Source: Candidatus Moanabacter tarae (GTDB lineage Bacteria > Verrucomicrobiota > Verrucomicrobiia > Opitutales > UBA2987). Taken from it: 64,000 nt of DNA. A model generated the notes under the pieces. The model was not told the origin of the DNA. It worked only from the letters and a program-made list of their open reading frames with translations, and ran no database searches. The first letter of the stretch is position 1, and every line of letters starts with the position of its first letter. Where the stretch lies: NCBI GenBank assembly GCA_003226295.1, contig CP029803.1, positions 800,211-864,210 on the forward strand, written 5' to 3'. Positions 47,165-54,696 of this stretch are shown piece after piece. The position numbers were made by a program, and so were the translations under genes.

Positions 47165-47442
47165 TTTTTATTGTTAGCAATAAATGAATTAAGTTCGTCA
47201 ATGTCTTCAATAGATCTCAGTTTTGGATATATCTGTAAGTTTAAATTGAGCGGGATGTGGAGACTAAGAGGAACTCGACCTTTTGAAGATCGATTATTTG
47301 ATCTTTAACTTTATCCTCGGACCCTCTCTAAACTAAATCATATTCGGTACGGAGAATAGCTTGGACACAGTAACCCGAGTCCTGCGAGGCTAAACGAAAA
47401 AGAATCTCGGCTCCTAATTTCTACGATTACTTGATTAGATTT

Positions 47443-48237
47443 TCAGGTAATAGAAACCAGAAATTCCCCGGGAACGCGCGTGCCTTCGTAGGTGGCATCA
47501 GGATCGCGGTTTCTTATGGCTGCCGGCACGGGGTCTTCCCAGTAGTCAGGAACAGTCTCTGGACGTTGATGCCAGATCAATAGAAGATTTCGACTCTCGT
47601 TAGTTCGATTCTTATAAGCGGCGTGTAAAACTCGTGCATCGGCCAGAACCAGGTCTCCAGGGTTGGAATAGACATTTACTTGGTTGGGGTCATCGCTGAA
47701 CATAACGGGATGATTTTCCTCGATAAATCGAGCCCCTTGCTCGTGGGCGGTAACTAATTGATCGTGGAGAGGAATTCTCTTGAGATGGGAGCCAGGAATA
47801 ATTCTCAGACAACCATTTTCTACTCGTGTTTCTTCTAGGTAATAGGAAAGAAACATTTTTTGCGGCCAAGGGGTGCAACTAAGCGGGTCATTCCAACGCA
47901 TCCAATCTTGATGCCAATATAGCGCAGGGGCCTGTGGTTCTTTGGTCAAGACAAACAAAGAACCGAGGTGATGGAAATCGCCGAAACCAAGTTCCTCCAG
48001 GGCCCGGCGGGCAGGTAGCCAATCGCCCAACCGTTGCATAATGGTATTATCCTCAAACTTAATTCCGAGGGTTGTGCCTTGGTACTTGGCATCGGGATGA
48101 TGCTCCATTGTGGCATTTAGCCGATCCGTTTCCCTTCGAAGTTCGTTAATGAAATCCAGGCTTAGAATATCAGGGATGATACAAAACCCATCCTGAAGCA
48201 TCTGCGTACGTAAGGAATGAGCAGTTTTTGGTGTCAT
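47443..48237 (-). CDS. phytanoyl-CoA dioxygenase (PhyH)-family protein, copy 1
   Basis: A 264-residue 2-oxoglutarate/Fe(II) oxygenase with H109-x-D111 in 'LYWHQDWMRW', H205 in 'ARVLHAAYK', and 'NGCLRIIPGSHLKR'. I start at the ATG opening 'MTPKTAHSLR'; a TTG four codons upstream is possible. It is a paralogue of the PhyH gene at 43720. The second copy lies directly upstream, with 65 bp between the genes. Substrate unknown; doubled dosage may matter. Confidence 0.86.
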   Translation of the reverse strand: MTPKTAHSLRTQMLQDGFCIIPDILSLDFINELRRETDRLNATMEHHPDAKYQGTTLGIKFEDNTIMQRLGDWLPARRALEELGFGDFHHLGSLFVLTKEPQAPALYWHQDWMRWNDPLSCTPWPQKMFLSYYLEETRVENGCLRIIPGSHLKRIPLHDQLVTAHEQGARFIEENHPVMFSDDPNQVNVYSNPGDLVLADARVLHAAYKNRTNESRNLLLIWHQRPETVPDYWEDPVPAAIRNRDPDATYEGTRVPGEFLVSIT

Positions 48238-48302
48238 GAAAGCTTTCAAAGGAAACGAAAAGAATCTCGGCTCCTAATTTCTACAATTACTTGATTAGAT
48301 TT

Positions 48303-49097
48303 TCAGGTAATAGAAACCAGAAATTCCCCGGGAACGCGCGTGCCTTCGTAGGTGGCATCAGGATCGCGGTTTCTTATGGCTGCCGGCACGGGGTCTTCCC
48401 AGTAGTCAGGAACAGTCTCTGGACGTTGATGCCAGATCAATAGAAGATTTCGACTCTCGTTAGTTCGATTCTTATAAGCGGCGTGTAAAACTCGTGCATC
48501 GGCCAGAACCAGGTCTCCAGGGTTGGAATAGACATTTACTTGGTTGGGGTCATCGCTGAACATAACGGGATGATTTTCCTCGATAAATCGAGCCCCTTGC
48601 TCGTGGGCGGTAACTAATTGATCGTGGAGAGGAATTCTCTTGAGATGGGAGCCAGGAATAATTCTCAGACAACCATTTTCTACTCGTGTTTCTTCTAGGT
48701 AATAGGAAAGAAACATTTTTTGCGGCCAAGGGGTGCAACTAAGCGGGTCATTCCAACGCATCCAATCTTGATGCCAATATAGCGCAGGGGCCTGTGGTTC
48801 TTTGGTCAAGACAAACAAAGAACCGAGGTGATGGAAATCGCCGAAACCAAGTTCCTCCAGGGCCCGGCGGGCAGGTAGCCAATCGCCCAACCGTTGCATA
48901 ATGGTATTATCCTCAAACTTAATTCCGAGGGTTGTGCCTTGGTACTTGGCATCGGGATGATGCTCCATTGTGGCATTTAGCCGATCCGTTTCCCTTCGAA
49001 GTTCGTTAATGAAATCCAGGCTTAGAATATCAGGGATGATACAAAACCCATCCTGAAGCATCTGCGTACGTAAGGAATGAGCAGTTTTTGGTGTCAT
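48303..49097 (-). CDS. phytanoyl-CoA dioxygenase (PhyH)-family protein, copy 2
   Basis: Same 264-residue protein as copy 1 from the ATG onward, with the same intact HxD and distal His. This copy keeps the original upstream DNA and is probably transcribed first; copy 1 would be read through. If the TTG four codons upstream were the start, the two copies would differ at one residue (Asp here, Ala in copy 1). Confidence 0.86.
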   Translation of the reverse strand: MTPKTAHSLRTQMLQDGFCIIPDILSLDFINELRRETDRLNATMEHHPDAKYQGTTLGIKFEDNTIMQRLGDWLPARRALEELGFGDFHHLGSLFVLTKEPQAPALYWHQDWMRWNDPLSCTPWPQKMFLSYYLEETRVENGCLRIIPGSHLKRIPLHDQLVTAHEQGARFIEENHPVMFSDDPNQVNVYSNPGDLVLADARVLHAAYKNRTNESRNLLLIWHQRPETVPDYWEDPVPAAIRNRDPDATYEGTRVPGEFLVSIT

Positions 49098-49249
49098 GAA
49101 ATCTTTCAAAGGAATGGAATATTTTTAACTTAAAATTTTATGAACAGAGCAAGTTTAGAAATCAAATCAAAACCCGTTTTTGTTTCCATCCAAATCTTTT
49201 GTACTCAGGGACGATAGGGAGTTTATACTTGATGATTGTGAGTTGAAAT

Positions 49250-50050
49250 TTAATCAGCTTCAGGTTTATCAAAGAGTCTGGATCCACCTGGATTACCAGC
49301 TGAAGCCCCACCGTCGACTACAAGCGCGTGTCCTGTGATATATGATGCATCGTCACTTACAAGGAAGTAGATTGCGGACGCAATTTCAGACGGATCTGCA
49401 GGGCGATTAAGAGCACCTACTTTTGCTGACTTAAGTTCGGTAATCGATTCCCCTACATGCTTTGCCTTATTGATATGAAAATCGGTAACAGTGAATCCAG
49501 GACAGATTGCGTTGATGCGAATATTTCGGGAACCATAATCGATAGCAAGTGAACGAGTCATCGAAACGAGGGCCGCTTTACTGGCATCGTAAATAGGCAT
49601 GTCAGTCCGCCCAATTAAAAAACCTACCGAGGAGACGAGAACTATGGAACCAGACCCTTGGGTGATCATTGTTGGTATTACTGCATTACAGGTCTGGGCT
49701 GTTCCAATCATGTTTACTCCCAACATGGATTCCCATTCCTTAGCTTTTGTGTCGATGAAGGATGTGAAACTTCGAGAGGCTGCATTTGCGACAAGAATGT
49801 CGATTCGTCCCCATTCGCTTAGAGCAGTGTTAACAAGGCTTTGACAAGTCACATCATCATTTATGTTGCCAAAAACAAAGCGGGCTTCGCCTCCTTGACT
49901 TTCAATAAATTGACAAGTCTGTTCTCCATTTTCCTCCGAAATATCGCCAATGACGACACGGATATTCTCTTTAACGAACCTTAATGCACAGGCTTTCCCG
50001 ATTCCTGCGGCTCCGCCTGTTACGATGGCTACTCTGGGATTCCTACCCAT
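49250..50050 (-). CDS. SDR-family NAD(P)-dependent oxidoreductase
   Basis: A 266-residue classical SDR with TGGAAGIG (about residues 11-18), 'NAAS' in place of NNAG near residue 90, and catalytic Ser with YDASK. The C-terminal 'GHALVVDGGASAGNPGGS' is typical. It may oxidise a sugar or sugar-acid hydroxyl; substrate unknown. It sits beyond the PhyH duplication on the same strand with a 152-bp gap, so co-transcription is possible but not shown. Confidence 0.88.
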   Translation of the reverse strand: MGRNPRVAIVTGGAAGIGKACALRFVKENIRVVIGDISEENGEQTCQFIESQGGEARFVFGNINDDVTCQSLVNTALSEWGRIDILVANAASRSFTSFIDTKAKEWESMLGVNMIGTAQTCNAVIPTMITQGSGSIVLVSSVGFLIGRTDMPIYDASKAALVSMTRSLAIDYGSRNIRINAICPGFTVTDFHINKAKHVGESITELKSAKVGALNRPADPSEIASAIYFLVSDDASYITGHALVVDGGASAGNPGGSRLFDKPEAD

Positions 50051-50370
50051 TTAAAATCTTTCCGGTTTTCTAGGCTTACAATCTAAAGATTAAGAAATGC
50101 GAATTTTCTGTTTCCCAAGCCTTTAGGCCCGAGACTTAGCTATCTACTGGGGCTATTTTAAAAGTAATCACTTTTATAAATATAAAATATTTCGCTTCAC
50201 AAGTTTTTAAATAATTTGGATGCACTCAGAGACTTCAATTAATCTCAATTACAATAAAAATTATCCTGATGGGTCCATTTCCTAAATAAAGAAGTGTTTT
50301 TGAGTGGGTTTATTACTCGGAGGTTGATGAAAAGTGGGTTCGGTGGAATGGTAGACCTCAAGGGAGCTAC
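50051..50370. other. intergenic gap, no gene seen
   Basis: About 320 AT-rich bases between the SDR start and the amidohydrolase remnant. No credible ORF or hairpin. Confidence 0.5.
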
Positions 50371-50976
50371 CTAACCCATTCCCATTACTGTGAACGAGTC
50401 ACGCTTGAGTATTTCCTCAATGAATTCTTCGGGAATTGGAGGCCGATTGGCCGTAGCAGCCATTTTCGACGCATCGTAGAGATACTGGACACTATCGTCG
50501 ACTTTGGCGAAAGTATGATCCGAACCGAAAAAATCTCATGTGCTACACCATATTCGATGGCTATGACCAAAGACTGGTAAAACTGTAACCGGCGGAAACC
50601 GTTACGCCACTTCATTCAGAAGAAGCGGTTGTGCCCAACGTAGCGAGGTTTGAGACAATGGGGTAGTGCTCTGGTGCCAAAAGATCGGGATATCGAGTAT
50701 TTGTGTTTTTCGGTATAGTCGGTCGTAGCAAGTATCAGTGGGGTTAAAGTCCTGGTAGGCGCTAAGTTTGAGTGCCTGGAGTCCAAGGGTTTTCACTGCA
50801 TGATCCAGTTGCTTTCATCATCATCGCGAAGACTGCCACCCGGTCGACTTTTTGCGCGACTTGTTTCCAGTGTTCACTTGGTGGGCAGTTGCATATGTCA
50901 CTATTTCCGTGACGGTCTCATTTGCCCAATGATGTCCTTCATAAATATGACGGTGGATATCGACTTTAACTTTCAT
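50371..50976 (-). pseudogene. amidohydrolase pseudogene (frameshifted and shortened)
   Basis: Three reading frames together spell an Amidohydro_2 protein. The start is 'MKVKVDIHRHIYEGHHW' with the metal motif HxH; the middle 'LGLQALKLSAYQDFNPTD...IPIFWHQSTTP' is in a second frame; the end 'FFGSDHTFAKVDDSVQYLYD...FTVMGMG' with the GSDxT motif is in a third. The N-terminal frame hits stops, and about 70-100 residues expected between the start and the middle are missing. At least two frameshifts and an internal deletion make it non-functional. It adjoins the cupin gene, divergently. Confidence 0.75.
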
Positions 50977-51008
50977 CGGGTTTTTAATTTATCGAGCCGG
51001 TTATTTAC

Positions 51009-51047
51009 TTGTCTAGTTAGAGGGAATCGTTCCCTTTAACTAGACAA
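51009..51047. promoter_or_regulatory. 18-bp hairpin ending at the cupin start codon
   Basis: TTGTCTAGTTAGAGGGAA (51009-51026), loop TCG, and TTCCCTTTAACTAGACAA (51030-51047) pair over 18 positions with one G-T wobble in RNA. The last base of the right arm is the A of the ATG. A transcript would have its translation start region inside the stem, so the hairpin could control translation; in DNA it could be an operator. Confidence 0.6.
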
Positions 51048-51451
51048 TGGAGATCTGGAAAACTAACATTAATAATGTCCCATCAGAGTACCAATGCTGG
51101 AATTGGGAAGGTGGAACTTATGAACGTAACCGCCGTCATCTTTCAGTCGCACTTGGAAGTACAAAAGAATCGCCGCATCCTTTCGATGTAGAGTTAACCC
51201 GAGTTCCTCCCGGTGCATCTCCGTGTCCTGTTCACTCGCACAGTTCAAGTTGGGAATTTTTTATTATTGTTTCTGGTCATGCCTATGTTGAGCGGAATGG
51301 AGAGAAGTTTGAAGCTATAGAGGGTGACTGCATTTCACAACCACCTAAAACTAAACATCGAATAAGGAATGCTAGTAAAATTGATGAACTAGTTTTTTAT
51401 GTCATTGCCGATGAAGTGGATGATGATGAGGTAACAAAACATGAAATATGA
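51047..51451 (+). CDS. cupin-domain protein
   Basis: A 134-residue single cupin barrel. The metal motif is visible as 'CPVHSHSSSWEFFIIVSG' (two His and Glu) with a second motif His in 'PPKTKHRIRNA'. Small cupins act as isomerases, dioxygenases or sugar/metabolite-binding proteins; the function here is not readable. It is flanked by two pseudogenes, with a strong hairpin right before its ATG and no ribosome binding site outside that hairpin. The C-terminus is acidic. Confidence 0.8.
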   Translation: MEIWKTNINNVPSEYQCWNWEGGTYERNRRHLSVALGSTKESPHPFDVELTRVPPGASPCPVHSHSSSWEFFIIVSGHAYVERNGEKFEAIEGDCISQPPKTKHRIRNASKIDELVFYVIADEVDDDEVTKHEI

Positions 51452-51596
51452 GGGGTTTATGCTCCTTTCGAATAACCAGTCCCATAATTTGATTTCACAG
51501 CAAAGTTCTGAAATCCTATCGGTCAAGTGAGGGTAATGCATCTGCTATGACCTTAGAGCCCTCGTAAATGTAACTTTTCTCTTCCCTAAGTTCGAA

Positions 51597-52114
51597 TCAG
51601 TCTACGCTCTTAGCCCTCCAATCCAGGCCCGTTACGGCTAAAATCTCATCAAGGCTACGGACTGCATCGATATGCTCAATTTGAATGAAAATCAAAGACT
51701 GTGTATTGGCCTTATCTAGGTATTCAGAGATCGACTCCATTCCGTACATATTGCGAATCGGACCGAAACCACGGATTCCTTCGGGGGGGTAACGACATGC
51801 TGCAACCGAGTTTCGGGCTTCTTCCGGAGAACGGACAATCGGAATAATAATACCCGCTGGGGGCATATACAATACTGGCTTTAGAAGCACCGGGTGGTTC
51901 CAGGGGACACACAATTGGAGCCACATGGGTGCCGCGCAGAGCCAGGATATGTGCTAATCACCTCCGGTAGGTTTAGGTGTGAATGCTCTGTTTTAATCCA
52001 CACAAAATCGTTACCTGCTTCAGCAACCACTTCACTGACCAAAGGATCAATGAGGGTAAGAGAACCTCCTAACACATATTTGGCCTGCTTTAAAACGTGC
52101 TCGAAACCGTTCAA
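51597..52114 (-). pseudogene. HpcH/HpaI-family aldolase pseudogene (frameshift, truncated)
   Basis: The first part (about 52114-51930) reads 'YVLGGSLTLIDPLVSEVVAE...FVWIKTEHSHLNLPEV' in one frame. The rest (about 51926-51597) continues in another with 'VPWNHPVLLKPVL', 'EEARNSVAACRYPPEG' and 'QIEHIDAVRSLDEILAV'. It stops just before the metal-binding GPxDLS segment that is intact in the relative at 2480. One frameshift and loss of roughly the last quarter make it inactive. Confidence 0.82.
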
Positions 52115-52478
52115 CGTTGTTCATCGAAGTCATACTGTCCTTTATCCTTAATGGATAACATAAACCTTTTGGGCGAAGTTAAATGAGAAAATCTACGACT
52201 GTAGCTAGATGTAAACAATGACATGTCCCAATTATCTACATGTTCTATTCTTTTATGTGTAGACTGTCTTTTGTTAAATCTTTTCAAATAGAGTAAGCTG
52301 ATATTTCGTGAATGGTTTCTAATAGGGCACAACGAATTACCAATAGGGAACATTTAGAGGCACTGTTAATTAGGTAACGGTACATTGGTAATCGATAGAT
52401 AATCTTGGATTACACGGGTTGACTAAATGGGTGTAATTCCGATTCAATTAAAGTTTCGGAGCAATCAAAATAAAACCA
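52115..52478. other. intergenic gap after the pseudogene
   Basis: About 365 bp between the aldolase remnant and the DUF4202 gene. No gene or recognisable remnant is evident. Confidence 0.45.
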
Positions 52479-53078
52479 ATGAGGGACAGATCGAAATTCG
52501 AATCTACTATCCGTAAATTTGACGAGAGTAACGCTACTGACCCTCATTGGGAAGAGTACGAGGGGGAAAAACACAAAAAGGAATTACTCTATGCCCAAAG
52601 GATGACGCGGTGGATGAATAAACTTTACCCGGATGCATCCGAAGCGTTGCAACTGGCTGCTCGAGCCCAGCATATTTGTCGTTGGGAGATCCCACGAAGT
52701 AATTATCCCAAAGACCGAATTGGTTATCTTAGGTGGCGCAATGAGTTGAAGCAGTTTCATGCAGATAAAGCTGAGGAAATCATGACGACCAATGGCTATA
52801 GACAACAACTGATCGATCGTGTTCGGTTCCTTTTGTTGAAAAAGCAGCTACGAACGGATCGAGAGACTCAGGCTCTAGAGGATGTTGTCTGTCTTGTGTT
52901 TCTAGAGTATTATCTTCTGGATTTTGCTTCAAAACACAATGAGGAGAAAGTGGTCAGTATCTTACAAAAAACCTGGAATAAAATGTCTTCAATCGGACAT
53001 AAAGCATCCGAGGAAATCACCTTTCCTCCTGGTCTGGAGGTGCTAGTGAAAAGAGCGATTCAAACAGTAGATCAATAA
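52479..53078 (+). CDS. DUF4202-family protein
   Basis: A 199-residue, mostly helical protein with the landmark strings 'RMTRWMNKLYPDAS', 'AARAQHICRWEIPRSNYP', 'RIGYLRWR', 'LEDVVCLVFLEYY' and 'KTWNKMS', which match DUF4202. The function of the family is unknown; the conserved His, Arg and Asp residues suggest a metal- or phosphate-handling fold. It ends 28 bp from the convergent Gfo/Idh gene. No signal peptide. Confidence 0.85.
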   Translation: MRDRSKFESTIRKFDESNATDPHWEEYEGEKHKKELLYAQRMTRWMNKLYPDASEALQLAARAQHICRWEIPRSNYPKDRIGYLRWRNELKQFHADKAEEIMTTNGYRQQLIDRVRFLLLKKQLRTDRETQALEDVVCLVFLEYYLLDFASKHNEEKVVSILQKTWNKMSSIGHKASEEITFPPGLEVLVKRAIQTVDQ

Positions 53079-53105
53079 CTATTTTCCCAGATAAATTTAA
53101 GCTTC

Positions 53106-54254
53106 CTAAAAATAAGAGCGGTTTCCATTTTCTGGAGAATCTGATTCCGTTAATTCTCCTCTTAGGCTGATTGCCCGAATATCGTACCGCCCTGGTCTTT
53201 GGGGAGTTAAATGTCCCGTTTCCACCATGATATCGAGAGGATTGAGAAGAGTCTTCATTGGAAGAATGACCTTTTCATGGAGTCTGGCGGATTCGTAAAT
53301 CGCATGTACTATTTCCATAGACTTGTATCCATTCTGGGCTTCACCCCGATGAGTTGTTGTCTTTCCCTCGATCCAGTCGGCGAGTTCGTCTGCTTGCGCT
53401 GGACTACATTCGACGAAATCAAACATAGGTTCATCTGCATTGTAGTACTTTCCTCTTGGGGCGTAAGTTTCCCATTTGCCACCCGTTGATTCATTCAGAA
53501 GCCTCAAAGATGTAACGGTTAGATCGATCATACCTTTAGAACCGCAAATCATCCCTCCGTGGTGAGCATTTGGATCCAAATCTGCTAGAATCAAGCCACG
53601 TGCTCCAGATGCAAATTCAAGGACTGCTGAAGCACTGTCCTCAATACGTGTATTTCGTTCATACCGATCCGTTTTCCTTTCGAAATTACCCATTACCCAT
53701 ACGCAATTATCATCGCTAAGAATATAACGCATCATGTCAGTCTCGTGTGAGCCCGTGTTGGGCATCCCACCCTTGGTTAAAGCAGTAATCATCTGAACAT
53801 CTCCAATGGCATCCTGAACAATGAGATCTCGTGCCATGTTGTAGGAAGGGAGAAAACGACGTTGGTGGCCTACAATCAATTTGACGTCATTACGTCGACA
53901 CGCCAACAACATCTCCTGGGCATTTCCTAGGGTGTCGGCTATCGGTTTTTCGCAGAGAATCACCTTGGGCTTTCGCGCCGCCGCTGCGATTGTCATTTCA
54001 GCGTGTCCGCTGTGCCAGGTACAAACAGAAACGACGTCAAGATTTTCCATATCTAGCATCTCGCGGGCGTCGGTGTAATGCTTGGGCGTGATATTGAATT
54101 CTACGTCAATCTCCCTCATAGCAGACTCGTGATAATCAGCCAATGCTGTAACCTCAAAACGCCCAGTTTTCAAATAACCATTAACGTGATGTTTCCCCAT
54201 GCCGCCAGGTCCGATTATTCCGACGCGATGTTTGTTTTCTGTTTTCATCTTCAA
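53106..54254 (-). CDS. Gfo/Idh/MocA-family oxidoreductase
   Basis: A 382-residue NAD(P)-dependent oxidoreductase. The Rossmann loop is GPGGMG (about residues 15-20) and the catalytic motif is E102-K103-P104. 'GSHETDMM' carries the His expected in the second domain. An extended C-terminal tail of about 30 residues is unusual ('QRPGRYDIRAISLRGEL'). It probably oxidises a sugar or cyclitol; substrate unknown. tRNA-Pro lies upstream on the same strand. Confidence 0.86.
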   Translation of the reverse strand: MKMKTENKHRVGIIGPGGMGKHHVNGYLKTGRFEVTALADYHESAMREIDVEFNITPKHYTDAREMLDMENLDVVSVCTWHSGHAEMTIAAAARKPKVILCEKPIADTLGNAQEMLLACRRNDVKLIVGHQRRFLPSYNMARDLIVQDAIGDVQMITALTKGGMPNTGSHETDMMRYILSDDNCVWVMGNFERKTDRYERNTRIEDSASAVLEFASGARGLILADLDPNAHHGGMICGSKGMIDLTVTSLRLLNESTGGKWETYAPRGKYYNADEPMFDFVECSPAQADELADWIEGKTTTHRGEAQNGYKSMEIVHAIYESARLHEKVILPMKTLLNPLDIMVETGHLTPQRPGRYDIRAISLRGELTESDSPENGNRSYF

Positions 54255-54413
54255 TTTCTTTCCAGAGGAATGTTGATCCTGATTAACAGCAAAGCTATGA
54301 TACTTCTAAGTAATACCGGATTTTAGTTAATGATTTAAGTTAGGATCTGGGTAGCCCTCCTTACTTTTATTAGAATATCGATCTTTAGTCGTCTGATATC
54401 CAATAATTTAAAT

Positions 54414-54490
54414 TGGTCGGGCTGGAGAGATTCGAACTCTCGACCCCTTGCACCCCATGCAAGTGCGCTTCCAGGCTGCGCCACAGCCCG
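54414..54490 (-). tRNA. tRNA-Pro (anticodon GGG)
   Basis: The minus strand folds into a tRNA with acceptor CGGGCTG/CAGCCCG, discriminator A and an encoded CCA (54416-54414), D-arm GCGC/GCGC, anticodon stem CTTGC/GCAAG around ATGGGGT (anticodon GGG), and T-arm GAGAG/CTCTC around TTCGAAT. The body without CCA ends at 54417. Confidence 0.95.
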
Positions 54491-54512
54491 ACTCTAATAC
54501 CTTGAAAGTTCT

Positions 54513-54540
54513 AATCTAGAAGTGAGAAAAAGAGGGTCAA
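54513..54540 (-). promoter_or_regulatory. sigma70-like promoter of tRNA-Pro
   Basis: On the minus strand TTGACC (54540-54535), a 16-nt spacer and TAGATT (54518-54513) precede the tRNA by about 22 bp, a normal arrangement for a tRNA promoter. Confidence 0.55.
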
Positions 54541-54696
54541 GCTGAATGGATGAGATCGTCAGACTGATGGTGTTGAGTAAAAGGTATAAAGAAGTCATTC
54601 GATTTGGATTGGCTCTAACTATCAATCCGTGAACAAAATTCACAGAGATAGCGGAAAACTTATGTTTGACCAAGTATCCTTGAGTAAGATCCTAAA

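Larger units (their letters stand above)
47401..49114. repeat. tandem direct duplication, 860-bp period
   Basis: Two adjacent near-identical units (47401-48254 and 48261-49114) each carry one PhyH gene. I see two base differences (47425 G versus 48285 A; 48242 G versus 49102 T), neither altering the protein from its ATG. The junction shows only short A-rich similarity, unlike the 15-bp repeats of the duplication at 30103. Recent duplication or, less likely, an assembly artefact. Confidence 0.92.

Noticed and set aside
30103-49114. Repeats considered as CRISPR or insertion sequences
   Set aside because: Both repeats are gene-sized tandem copies with no spacers, no transposase and no terminal inverted repeats.
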